From NCBI GenBank assembly GCA_903831865.1, contig CAIKZH010000099.1:1-37670 (forward strand): a stretch of 37,670 nt of DNA, given 5' to 3'. A model generated the notes under the pieces. That model searched no databases, was not told where the DNA came from, and was given only the letters and a program-made list of their open reading frames with translations. Position 1 is the stretch's first letter. The number at the start of each line of letters is the position of its first letter. Source of the stretch: an uncultured Coriobacteriia bacterium. GTDB lineage: Bacteria; Actinomycetota; Coriobacteriia; Anaerosomatales; PALSA-660. The translations under genes and the position numbers were made by a program. This document shows positions 16,428 to 24,274 of this stretch, in pieces.

Positions 16428-17270
16428 CTAGCGCGTCAGCCCGAGCTGGTATCGGTGGTAGTCGTGGTGAGCAGCCGCGCGGACGAGGTCCTCGCTGAGA
16501 GCTCTGCCCTTCGCTGCCGAACTCTTCTCTGAGTAGAGGCTGGCTGCCAGGCCCTCGAGCAGGCGGGCCGCCTCCTGTGCCTCATCCGTCGAGTGCACCA
16601 CGCGCACCCTGTCTGAGGGGACGTCGGGCGGCTGCGGCCCCACGAGGCCCGGGACGTAGGATGCGACCTGGCTCAGATGCCGCATCTCGTCCACCGCAAG
16701 CTCGAAGTACGTCTCGGCCTGCTCGCAGTCGCCGCATCCGTACTTGTTCCACAGGTACTGCAGCACGCTCGCATACTCCGTCTGGATCGTCGGGCCGATC
16801 ACGGCCAGATCCTCGGGTCCGGTGATGGGGTGGGCGGCGTACGCCTCCTCGCCGGCTTCTTGCGCGTCCTGCGCGAGTCGCTCGAACGTCAAACGGTGGT
16901 AGCGCTCGTCGACAACGATCCGCTCGATAAGGCGGCTGAGCTCGGGATCGGAGTGGCCAACGACTTCGAGGGTGTGCGCGTAGTGCAAGAGCGCCAAGTC
17001 CTCGGTAGCGATGTCCGCCTGCAGACTGTCACCCATGGACGTCGAGAGGAACATGTCCGCGCGGTCGAGGACTCCTTCGCCACCGCGGTCGCGAAGCGCC
17101 TCGGCAAGCCACTCGAAGTGCCACATCTCCTCGCGCGCGATCTTGCGGACCTGGTCCGTGATGCCGACATCCCGAAGATAGACCCCGTGGATGACGTACT
17201 GCATGATCGCGCCGTGCTCGAGCGCCATGTCCTCGGTGAGTGAGGCCAGGACCTCGGATGAGGCAGACAT
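16428..17270 (-). CDS. Tandem ferritin-like (di-iron) protein
   Basis: A 280-residue soluble helical protein built of two ferritin-like four-helix units. In the first unit the likely iron ligands are E18 (LEHGAIMQY), E48 and H51 (REEMWHFEW), E90 region (TEDLALLHYAHTLE), and E122 and H125 (DERYH). The second unit repeats the plan: TEYASVLQYLWNKYG (E165), then DEMRHL (E195, H198). Cysteines in KYGCGDC add two further candidate ligands. Such proteins bind iron for storage or redox chemistry, often in oxidative-stress defence of anaerobes; the exact reaction is unknown. An SD-like run of Gs (ggggggatg) precedes the ATG. Confidence 0.82.
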   Translation of the reverse strand: MSASSEVLASLTEDMALEHGAIMQYVIHGVYLRDVGITDQVRKIAREEMWHFEWLAEALRDRGGEGVLDRADMFLSTSMGDSLQADIATEDLALLHYAHTLEVVGHSDPELSRLIERIVVDERYHRLTFERLAQDAQEAGEEAYAAHPITGPEDLAVIGPTIQTEYASVLQYLWNKYGCGDCEQAETYFELAVDEMRHLSQVASYVPGLVGPQPPDVPSDRVRVVHSTDEAQEAARLLEGLAASLYSEKSSAAKGRALSEDLVRAAAHHDYHRYQLGLTR

Positions 17271-17317
17271 GTCATCCCCCCGCTCTAGTCCGGATGCCGG
17301 CTAGATACCCCTCGCGC

Positions 17318-18277
17318 TCATCCGATCCGCACTACCACGAATACATACGCGGCGTAGGCGATCGCCAACGCTGTCCCCGCGACGCGGCCGATCCGCGATC
17401 TGAGCAGGACGAGCGCCGACACGGCTATGGCGGCTGCCAGCATCAACGGGATGGCTGAGCGCGCCAGAGACGGGTCGATCGCGAACGGCCGCACGATGGC
17501 GCACACGCCGAGTATCCACAGGACGTTGAAGATGCACGAGCCCAGGATGTTGCCGATGGCGACGTCCGTGTGACCCCTGATGGCCGCGATCAGCGACGTC
17601 GCGAGCTCGGGCAGTGACGAGCCTGCGGCGACCACCGTCAAGCCGACGACGGTCTCGCTCGCGCCGAGAGCGGTCGCGATCCCCTCAGCGCCGCCCACTA
17701 CAAGGTGCCCCCCGAGGATCAGCCCTGCGAGACCGCCGACGGCCAGCCCGACGGCCGGCACCAGGGGCGGGAACGGCGCGAACTCTTCGCACTCCTCCGA
17801 GTGCCAGTCCCGCGCCGCGGTGCGCCTCCTGCGGTCGCGAAGGTATGCGGTGACGACGTAGCCGGCCAGAAGGCAGATCATCGCCAGTCCCGTGGCCCGG
17901 GAGATGGAGCCGAAAAGGCCCAACAACGTGAGTACCGCAGCGCTCGCCACCACGACGGCGGCGTCCAGCGCGAAACGCCCCCGCGAATAGGCGAGGGGCG
18001 CCACGATTGCTGCTAGGCCGAGCACGAGGGTCAGGTTGATGACGTTCGATCCGGTGACATTGGCGATGGCGATCTGCGCTCTGCCCCGAAGCACCGCCTC
18101 CAGCGACACGAAGAACTCGGGCGCCGACGTTCCCAGCGCGACCACGGTCAGCCCGATCAGCAGTTCCGACATGCCCGCGCCCTTCGCGAGGCCCACGGCT
18201 CCGCGAACGAACGCCTCGCCCGCCACGAACAGCAGGGCAAGACCCCCGGCAAGCTCGAGCCACAACACCGGCTGCAT
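17318..18277 (-). CDS. Na+/Ca2+ exchanger (CaCA) family cation antiporter
   Basis: A 319-residue inner-membrane protein with about ten helices arranged as two homologous halves. The two alpha-repeats are clear: ALGTSAPEFFVSLEAVLRG followed by TGSNVINLTLVLG in the N-half, and AAGSSLPELATSLIAAIRG followed by GNILGSCIFNVLWILG in the C-half. A charged cytoplasmic loop (RDRRRRTAARDWHSEECEE) separates them. The acidic residues in each repeat coordinate the transported cation. It is the YrbG-like bacterial branch; whether Ca2+ or another ion is moved is not determinable here. AAGGAGT lies four bases before the ATG. The DrrAB-like exporter genes lie upstream on the same strand. Confidence 0.92.
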   Translation of the reverse strand: MQPVLWLELAGGLALLFVAGEAFVRGAVGLAKGAGMSELLIGLTVVALGTSAPEFFVSLEAVLRGRAQIAIANVTGSNVINLTLVLGLAAIVAPLAYSRGRFALDAAVVVASAAVLTLLGLFGSISRATGLAMICLLAGYVVTAYLRDRRRRTAARDWHSEECEEFAPFPPLVPAVGLAVGGLAGLILGGHLVVGGAEGIATALGASETVVGLTVVAAGSSLPELATSLIAAIRGHTDVAIGNILGSCIFNVLWILGVCAIVRPFAIDPSLARSAIPLMLAAAIAVSALVLLRSRIGRVAGTALAIAYAAYVFVVVRIG

Positions 18278-18338
18278 CGCACTCCTTCATCTGTGGGAGC
18301 CACACGCTGGTTCTTGCGACGCCGCGCCGGTCCGACCC

Positions 18339-19184
18339 CTAATCCTGCTTGCTGAACAGCAACACCGCGGGCACGAGGAACACGACGAAGAACCCGAGCA
18401 GGAACAGCACGTCGACGCCGGGCGAGTGAAGGAACAGCGCGCTCGGCAGCTGTCCCGAAAGAGCGATCTGGCGCATGGCTTCGACGCCATAGGTCATCGG
18501 GTTGATCTGAGCCACCGTGCGCAGGATGAGGGCCGGAGTCCCGCCGCCGCCAGTGAGAGGGAAGAATGCGCCCGAGAGGAAGAGCATCGGGAGGAGAAGG
18601 AACTGCATGATGACCTGGAATCCCTCCATGGTCTTCTGGCGGGCGGCGATCAGGATGCCCAACGACGAGATGACCGCGGCCAGCAGCAGGAGCGTGAGCA
18701 ACATGAGCACCACTCGCACGAAGTCGTAGTGCACGCCCAGAAGCGGCCCGAGCAACATGATGAGCGCGGCCTGGATCATGGCGATGGTGGATCCTCCCGC
18801 CACCTTGCCCAGCGCCACCGAGATCCGTGACACCGGCGCGACGAGCACCTCCCGAAGGAACCCGAACTCGCGGTCCCACACGATCGAGACCGCGGAGAAC
18901 AGGGCGGTGAACAGCGCCGTCATGCACAGGATCCCCGGATACAGGAAGACGATATAGGGCACGTTGGGGGGCAGTCCGCCCAGGCCCGCCCGGCCCAGCT
19001 GCCCCACTCCGAAGCCCAGCGCGAACAGGAAGAGCAGCGGCTGGGCAAGCGATCCGAAGATCCGCGAGCGGTCACGGACGAACCGAAGCACGTCGCGGTA
19101 CCAGATGGTGTAGACGCCCTTCAGTTCGTGCACCAGCCTGCTGCGCGAGACGGTGATGTCCTGCGGCTGTGTGTTCGTCGCCAT
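18339..19184 (-). CDS. ABC-2 type transporter permease (DrrB-like)
   Basis: A 281-residue permease with six predicted helices and the ABC-2 signature region: PLLFLFALGFGVGQL, FLYPGILCMTALFTALFS, then REFGFLREVLVAPVSRISVALGK and SGAFFPLTG. The cytoplasmic N-terminus (VYTIWYRDVLRFVRDRSR) is typical of DrrB/NodJ exporters of drugs or glycolipids. It begins two bases after the ATPase gene ends, and its Shine-Dalgarno site (gggaggcgg) lies inside that gene, so the two are translationally coupled and form one exporter. The substrate is unknown. Confidence 0.92.
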   Translation of the reverse strand: MATNTQPQDITVSRSRLVHELKGVYTIWYRDVLRFVRDRSRIFGSLAQPLLFLFALGFGVGQLGRAGLGGLPPNVPYIVFLYPGILCMTALFTALFSAVSIVWDREFGFLREVLVAPVSRISVALGKVAGGSTIAMIQAALIMLLGPLLGVHYDFVRVVLMLLTLLLLAAVISSLGILIAARQKTMEGFQVIMQFLLLPMLFLSGAFFPLTGGGGTPALILRTVAQINPMTYGVEAMRQIALSGQLPSALFLHSPGVDVLFLLGFFVVFLVPAVLLFSKQD

Positions 19185-19186
19185 GG

Positions 19187-20179
19187 CTACCGCCTCCCTC
19201 CGCCCCTCATCATGCGACTTCTTCGCATGGACTCCATCTGATCGGCTTCCTCATCGCGTATGGCCCGTCCTGTCAGCTTGACGAACACGTCCTCGAGCGT
19301 GGGACGCCGCAGGTTGACGCTGGTGATGGTGACCGGCGGCGTCGCCGCGCTCATGGCGCCCAGAACGAGCGGGATGAATCGGTCTCCGTGGTCGATCTCC
19401 ACGCGCAGGCCATCGTCCCTCTTGGTCGGCGTCACGCCCAGCCCGGCAAGCACCCGCTGCGCCCGCTCGTCATCATCGGTGCAAAGAGTGACGACATCGC
19501 CGCCCACCATGGCCTTGAGCTTCGACGGCGTGTCCAGTGCGACTATGTCGCCGTGATCGATGATCGCGATGCGGTCGGCGATCTCCGCCTCGTCCATGTA
19601 GTGGGTCGTCAGGAAGAGCGTGAGTCGCTCCTGGTCCCGCACCTTCACGAGGTACTCCCAGATGTGCCTTCGAGTCTGCGGGTCGAGACCGATCGTCGGC
19701 TCGTCCAGGAACAGCACCTTCGGGTGGTGCAGGAGACCGCGGGCGATCTCCAACCGGCGCTTCATCCCGCCCGAGAACGCCTTCACGCTCTCTTTCACCT
19801 TGTCGGTGAGCTCGACCATCTCGAGGAGCTCCTTGGCGCGCGACTCGAAGACGGCGGCCGGCACGTCGTAGAGCATGGCGTGGAACTGCAGGTTCTGCCA
19901 TCCGGTGAGGCGCTCGTCCAGAGTAGGGTCCTGGAAGATGAGGCCGATGGACCGGCGGACCATGTCCTGCCGTGAGGCCACATCGAAGCCGTTGACGCTC
20001 GCACTTCCGCCTGTCGGCTTCAGCAGTGTGCAGAGCATGTTGATCGTCGTGGTCTTGCCGGCGCCGTTGGGCCCGAGGAACCCTATGATCTCTCCCTGCT
20101 CCACCTCGAAGCTGACGCCGTTGACTGCGGTGAAGTCACCGAACTTGCGCGAGAGATCGCGGACTTCGATCACAGGCAT
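19187..20179 (-). CDS. ABC transporter ATP-binding protein (DrrA-like)
   Basis: A 330-residue ATPase that powers the adjacent permease. Walker A is GPNGAGKT (36-43), the Q-loop lies in LIFQDPTLDERLTG, the signature is FSGGMKRRLEIARG, Walker B is KVLFLDEPTIGLD and the switch His is in LTTHYMDEAE. A C-terminal ~90-residue DrrA-type extension follows (VNLRRPTLEDVFVKLTGRAIRD) and ends in a basic Arg/Met tail (MESMRRSRMMRGGGRR). Ggaagga precedes the ATG by seven bases. It leads the two-gene exporter operon and is divergent from the membrane-protein gene at 20322. Confidence 0.95.
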   Translation of the reverse strand: MPVIEVRDLSRKFGDFTAVNGVSFEVEQGEIIGFLGPNGAGKTTTINMLCTLLKPTGGSASVNGFDVASRQDMVRRSIGLIFQDPTLDERLTGWQNLQFHAMLYDVPAAVFESRAKELLEMVELTDKVKESVKAFSGGMKRRLEIARGLLHHPKVLFLDEPTIGLDPQTRRHIWEYLVKVRDQERLTLFLTTHYMDEAEIADRIAIIDHGDIVALDTPSKLKAMVGGDVVTLCTDDDERAQRVLAGLGVTPTKRDDGLRVEIDHGDRFIPLVLGAMSAATPPVTITSVNLRRPTLEDVFVKLTGRAIRDEEADQMESMRRSRMMRGGGRR

Positions 20180-20321
20180 GCAAGGTTCCTTCCGCTCAAG
20201 GGCCGAACACCGGATACGCTTTCAGCCTCCGGCAGGTGTCCCCGCCGGTCAAGTCCCCGCGCCGCCGATGCGAAGTTGTACCGTGCCTTCATCGACAGAA
20301 CCCGACTCCATGGGAGAGCGC

Positions 20322-20870
20322 ATGAGCATCCTCGGCTTCGCGACACCCGCCCAAGCCACCCTGTTCGTCCTGATACTCATCTCCAGGCTGGGCGACGTGG
20401 GGAGCACGTTCGTTGCGACCCCGACGCTGAAGATGGAGGCCAACCCGCTGATGCGGCTCGGCGGCTGGAGACTGGCACTGGCGAGTCTCCTCCTGTGTCT
20501 TATCCCCTTCTACGATGTCCGGCTGGGGATGACCGTGCTGGTGCTGTCGCTGCTGGTGACCGCGTCCAACCTGTCGAAGGGATGGCTGATGCGCGCCCTG
20601 GGTGAGGAGGGCTATTCGGCGGTGACGGCGGCCGCGGCACAGCGCAGTTCGCTGCTGACCGCGCTCGCGTTCGTCCTCGTGGGCGCCTTCAGCGTGGGTC
20701 TGGCGGGGCTGGTCATGGTCTATGTCTCCGGAGGGCCGCGCACGTGGAGTTACTGGGCGGCCTCGGGAGTCGTCCTCTACGCAGTGGCGACGGCGTTCTA
20801 CGGATCGCTGGCCGCGGTAGGACTCTTCCGCCGGGTCGCCCGGCCTCGCTCGTCCGAGGGAACACTCTGA
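20322..20870 (+). CDS. Multi-pass membrane protein, unknown function
   Basis: A 182-residue protein with about five hydrophobic helices and short loops. The N-terminal helix is followed by RLGDVGSTFVATP and MEANPLMRLGGW; the D..ST...EANP pattern recalls DUF5658-like small membrane proteins, which is a tentative reading. The C-terminus is a short basic tail (RRVARPRSS). ATG 20322 was chosen because GGGAGAG lies immediately upstream at the right distance; an ATG at 20310 is in frame. It is 31 bases from the NTF2-like gene that follows. Confidence 0.72.
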   Translation: MSILGFATPAQATLFVLILISRLGDVGSTFVATPTLKMEANPLMRLGGWRLALASLLLCLIPFYDVRLGMTVLVLSLLVTASNLSKGWLMRALGEEGYSAVTAAAAQRSSLLTALAFVLVGAFSVGLAGLVMVYVSGGPRTWSYWAASGVVLYAVATAFYGSLAAVGLFRRVARPRSSEGTL

Positions 20871-20901
20871 CGAGTAGGCGCGGATCGAAGGAGAGCCCAG
20901 G

Positions 20902-21360
20902 ATGGACGAACGGCAGAACATGCATCGGAACCGGGCGGCCCTCGAGCGGATGATGGAGATCGTCACCAGCGGGGACTACGACAAGCTGGGGGAGGCGCTG
21001 CATCCCGACTTCGTCCAGCATATCCCTCAGTCAGGCGAGCGCGTCGTCGGCATCGACAACTTCCGAAAGGTCTTGGAGCACCTGCCGGGGGCGGGGTCAG
21101 GTCTGACCATCGCCCGCGACCCGCACATCGCGGGCGATGAGGAACACTTCGTCATGACCCCCACGTTCACGGTCGTGAAGGTGGAGGGCGTGGGTGACGA
21201 GCTCACGAGCTACGTCAAGGCGAGGTATCCCGACGGTTCCGACTGGTACATCGTCACCTTCTCCTCGTACAAGGACGGCCTGATCATCAAGCGTGTCGAC
21301 TTCTACGCGCCCTTCTTCGAGCCGCCGCCCTGGCGGGCGGCCTGGGTCGAGAAGGACTGA
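20902..21360 (+). CDS. NTF2/SnoaL-like fold protein (ester cyclase-type)
   Basis: A 152-residue soluble protein with the alpha+beta cone pattern: an N-terminal helix pair (NRAALERMMEIVTSGDYDKLGEAL), then HPDFVQHIPQSGERVVGIDNFRKVLEHLP, followed by strands including DEEHFVMTPTFTV and YIVTFSSYKDGLIIKRVDFYAP. The HPDFVQH segment and central strands match SnoaL-like polyketide cyclases and related 'ester cyclase' proteins, a family of diverse and often unknown activity. An agagccc site precedes the ATG weakly. The gene follows the membrane-protein gene closely and may be co-transcribed with it. Confidence 0.78.
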   Translation: MDERQNMHRNRAALERMMEIVTSGDYDKLGEALHPDFVQHIPQSGERVVGIDNFRKVLEHLPGAGSGLTIARDPHIAGDEEHFVMTPTFTVVKVEGVGDELTSYVKARYPDGSDWYIVTFSSYKDGLIIKRVDFYAPFFEPPPWRAAWVEKD

Positions 21361-21464
21361 CGAACCCGGGTCCGACGCTCTTGGCGGTAGTCCGCGCTCC
21401 CATCGGGCGGGGAACGAACCGACTGGAAGGGCTTCGGAAGGACCGGGCCGAGAGAGGCGACGCT

Positions 21465-21968
21465 ATGGTGTCTGTCCAGCAGCTGCTCACGGGCATGACA
21501 GGCGCCCTCGTCGGCGTCATAGGGTGGCTGTTCGTCGGGATCTACATCCAGCGTCGCGACGCGCGCAGACGCGCGCGCAACGCCGGTCGCGCCGTGTACT
21601 TCGAGCTCGGAGCCAACCTGCTCGCCATCTTCACGGCGCTCGAGTACGGCATGTTCGGCCCGCTGAGCAGAGCGTCGTACGACCAGCTGTTGCCAGAGCT
21701 GGCCACGTGGCTTCCCGCGGATGAGCTGCAGGCACTCGCGCTGGCGTACCTGGGTCAGGGCGCCTACGCACAGATCACCGAACAGCAGGACCTGCCTGTC
21801 GACGCCCGGAGGATGTCGCTCGGGGCGCTTCGCGACGCCCACCGGGTCGCGCTGGATCTTCTGCGCAAGCGCGTCTTCTCGCCTCAGGAGATCGACTCAC
21901 TGAACAGGTACGCGAGTCCCCGTCAGGAGCAGCTGATCGAGGCGGCATCGACCGAACACCACGGCTAG
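21465..21968 (+). CDS. Single-pass membrane protein with helical cytoplasmic domain, unknown function
   Basis: A 167-residue protein: one TM helix at about 8-29 (GMTGALVGVIGWLFVGIYI) followed by a strongly basic stop-transfer stretch (QRRDARRRARNAGR). A mainly helical soluble part of ~130 residues comes next (FELGANLLAIFTALEYGMFGP, LLPELATWLPADELQALALAY). The charge pattern puts the C-terminus in the cytoplasm. No known domain was recognised. ATG 21465 was chosen for gagagg eight bases upstream; an upstream in-frame ATG at 21381 lacks a good site. Confidence 0.72.
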   Translation: MVSVQQLLTGMTGALVGVIGWLFVGIYIQRRDARRRARNAGRAVYFELGANLLAIFTALEYGMFGPLSRASYDQLLPELATWLPADELQALALAYLGQGAYAQITEQQDLPVDARRMSLGALRDAHRVALDLLRKRVFSPQEIDSLNRYASPRQEQLIEAASTEHHG

Positions 21969-22087
21969 AGCAAGCGAGGTCTCCCTGTGGTGAGGCGCCC
22001 TGCCTGCGGGGTGGCCCGGCGGGGGAGCGATGGGACTACAATCCTGGCGAGGGCTCGCGACAGATCCGACCGACGCGAGGGGGACCC

Positions 22088-22909
22088 ATGGCACTAGCAG
22101 GATATTGCTCCGGGTGCGGTGGCAACGTATGGCTCACCGGCGACGGGCGGTGCGCCGCGGGACACGGGAGCGAGTGCATCTCGAACGTCTATGACGCCTC
22201 AGCGCCCGTGGAGACCACGGTGACCGCAGCGGTGGCTGTGCCTCAGGTCGCGGCGGTGCCTTTGGCGAAAGCGCCTTGGCCGAGCAGCGCCAAGGTGCTG
22301 GTCGGAGTCTTGTGCGGACTGATGGTCGTTGGAGGACTTGCCCTGGCGTTCGTCGCCCTCAGGCCGCAGCTCGCCGGATCCGGGGCCGGGCTCGGTCGCG
22401 GGCCGACGCCCGCGCAAACGACCTCCAGCTCGACGGTCGAGCTTGAGACGACCGCATCGAATCCGAGCGCCACGTCCGCGGTGGACTCGAACCCTCCGTC
22501 ACAGGTGCCGGCAGTCTCCTCGGGCCAGCCGAGTCTGACCCTGCACACGCCGAAGTTCGGCGGTGCCGAGCGCGTGGCGATCCTGGATGCGCTGCGCGTT
22601 CCGGTCCAGAAGGACATCGGACAACGCGTGGTGTTCAGGGTCTCCTGGATGAAGTCCGAGGGCGGCTTCGCCTTCATCGACGGTGAGCCTCTGCAGCCGA
22701 GCGGCAGGAGCATCGACTACCGCAAGACGAAGTTCGCCACCGCCGTGCGCGATGGGGTGTTCGGGGGCGGTGTCGACACCCTGCTCAGATGGCGAGACGG
22801 GCGTTGGGAGATCGTCGACTACGATCTCGGGGCCACGGATGTCGTATGGGAGCCGTGGGAAGCGCAGTACGGCGCTCCCCACGGCATCTTCCCCTCGCTC
22901 GGCGACTAG
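22088..22909 (+). CDS. Zinc-ribbon / TM / extracytoplasmic-domain protein, unknown function
   Basis: A 273-residue protein with three parts. Residues 1-30 hold candidate metal ligands C7, C10, C22, H26 and C30, a small zinc-finger-like head. A TM helix lies at about 68-91 (VLVGVLCGLMVVGGLALAF) and a Ser/Thr-rich linker at about 95-155. The C-terminal domain (~160-273) shows AILDALRVPVQKDIGQRVVFRV, a Trp-rich core and YDLGATDVVWEPWEAQYGAP. That last domain resembles an uncharacterised domain seen in many bacteria; I know no function for it. Topology predicts the head inside and the domain outside. The ATG is preceded by gcgaggggga. Confidence 0.75.
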   Translation: MALAGYCSGCGGNVWLTGDGRCAAGHGSECISNVYDASAPVETTVTAAVAVPQVAAVPLAKAPWPSSAKVLVGVLCGLMVVGGLALAFVALRPQLAGSGAGLGRGPTPAQTTSSSTVELETTASNPSATSAVDSNPPSQVPAVSSGQPSLTLHTPKFGGAERVAILDALRVPVQKDIGQRVVFRVSWMKSEGGFAFIDGEPLQPSGRSIDYRKTKFATAVRDGVFGGGVDTLLRWRDGRWEIVDYDLGATDVVWEPWEAQYGAPHGIFPSLGD

Positions 22910-22936
22910 GCAGCAGCCGAAGGCGACTACCTCGGC

Positions 22937-23116
22937 TTAGCGGCAGAGGCGTGCGACGAGAACGGCGTACATCCAGCCGAGCACGAACCCGATGCATGCG
23001 AGCGCGACATAGTCGAAGTAGACGGCTCCCTTGAGGAAGAACGCCGCCAACAGGACGACGAGAAGTCCGAGCACGCCGACGATCCTGTACAGCGTGAAGC
23101 TCTTGTACCAAGTCAC
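22937..23116 (-). CDS. Small two-helix membrane protein (59 aa)
   Basis: A 59-residue protein with helices at about 9-28 (YRIVGVLGLLVVLLAAFFL) and 34-55 (DYVALACIGFVLGWMYAVL). GTG 23116 was chosen because CGGAGG lies five bases upstream; in-frame extension upstream is Arg/Pro-rich and looks non-coding. The stop lies inside a weak 6-bp inverted repeat (22915-22937) between it and the convergent zinc-ribbon gene. No family was recognised. Confidence 0.65.
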   Translation of the reverse strand: MTWYKSFTLYRIVGVLGLLVVLLAAFFLKGAVYFDYVALACIGFVLGWMYAVLVARLCR

Positions 23117-23356
23117 GTGTGCCTCCGAGATCGCGGGTCGGGGAACGCTGGGCAGCTCTCGTCGGGTCGCGAGGGCTCTCCCACTGTCTTTCCCCAGGCT
23201 CGGCCGGCGCGACACGTCCCGGCCTGGCTGGCGGCTCGGCGCGCAGCCCGGCATCTCGGCGCCGCAGGTCACGCCTCGGTATCGGGTATCGCTGAAGTGG
23301 GGCGGAGTCAGCGCCCGGTGAGTGTGCAGGTCCGGATCGGCGGAGAGGGGCGGAAG

Positions 23357-23752
23357 ATGATCAAGGGGTTCCGGGATTTCGTCTTGCGAGGCAATGTCGT
23401 CGATCTGGCCGTGGGCATCGTCATCGGTGTGGCCTTCGGTGCGCTGGTCAACTCCTTTGTGGCGAACCTCATCATGTCACCGATCGGCGCGGTGTTCGGC
23501 AAGCCGAGCTTCGACCAACTCGCGCTCGGGCCCTTCAAGTACGGGGCCTTTCTGACCGTGCTCGTCCAGTTCCTGATCATCGCCGTGGCGATCTACTTCG
23601 TCGTCGTGGTGCCGATGAACGCGGTCATGAAGCGGCTCGGCCTGCTCAAGGAGCCCCCGCGTATGCGCGACTGTCCTTCGTGCCTGCAGAGTGTCCCGGC
23701 CGCCGCCACGAAATGCATGTACTGCACCGTGGACCTCAAGCCCGAGGAATAG
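23357..23752 (+). CDS. mscL: Large-conductance mechanosensitive channel with C-terminal zinc ribbon
   Basis: Homopentameric inner-membrane channel that opens under membrane tension and releases osmolytes during hypo-osmotic shock. The N-terminus is the classical MscL signature (GFRDFVLRGNVVDLAVG, then GVAFGALVNSFVANLI). Helix two lies at about 65-90 (LTVLVQFLIIAVAIYFVVV), followed by MNAVMKRLG. After the core, residues 100-131 hold C106-x2-C109 and C120-x2-C123, a four-cysteine zinc ribbon, in place of the usual charged C-terminal helix bundle. Total length 131 aa. ATG 23357 was chosen for the agaggggcgga site; the upstream in-frame extension is not MscL-like. Confidence 0.95.
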   Translation: MIKGFRDFVLRGNVVDLAVGIVIGVAFGALVNSFVANLIMSPIGAVFGKPSFDQLALGPFKYGAFLTVLVQFLIIAVAIYFVVVVPMNAVMKRLGLLKEPPRMRDCPSCLQSVPAAATKCMYCTVDLKPEE

Positions 23753-23838
23753 GCCGGCTGACGCAGAGGTAGGCTTGCCGCAGCGGAGCGGACGGATCGG
23801 CCGCCACGCAGCTGCGGAAGGAGCAACGAGGAGTGAAG

Positions 23839-24198
23839 ATGGGTCTCACTGACAGGCTCCCTTTCCGCGTCGTCAACGATCTGGTGCATGACCTCACAGC
23901 CGGGGTGTTTCCGGGCGCGGTCTTCGGGCTGTGGATGGTCCGCAGCGGCGCCCAGGCGGTTCTGAGTCCGGACGCGCTCGCGACGATGGTCCGAGGTTGG
24001 TCGTGGATCGTCCTCGTGCTGTTCATTGCGTTCGCGATCTTCATCCTCACGGGCTCGATACGCGTGAGCTATCGAGTGCGCAACATCAAGCCTGAGGCGC
24101 TGGCGTCTCAGGGGCGAGCCGCGCTGATCAAGCACGCCGTCTTCGTTGCGGTGTTCGTCTACGCAGCGGTGGTCGCCTTCACTGTCATTCAGCCCTAG
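23839..24198 (+). CDS. Membrane protein with about three TM helices, unknown function
   Basis: A 119-residue protein. Hydrophobic segments lie at about 20-40 (GVFPGAVFGLWMV), 54-76 (SWIVLVLFIAFAIFILTG) and 97-117 (AVFVAVFVYAAVVAFTVI). Between the second and third lies a basic loop (RVSYRVRNIKPEAL). The arrangement recalls small copper-resistance/CopD-like or DUF2269-like proteins, but no diagnostic residue is present. ATG 23839 follows GAGGAG by five bases; a GTG at 23833 is in frame. Confidence 0.7.
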   Translation: MGLTDRLPFRVVNDLVHDLTAGVFPGAVFGLWMVRSGAQAVLSPDALATMVRGWSWIVLVLFIAFAIFILTGSIRVSYRVRNIKPEALASQGRAALIKHAVFVAVFVYAAVVAFTVIQP

Positions 24199-24274
24199 AA
24201 CTCTGCCGGCGGAGTCGGAGGCGGGGGCGGGACGTCGCGAGTTCAACGAGCTCTGCAGGCATGCCCGGCGGTGG

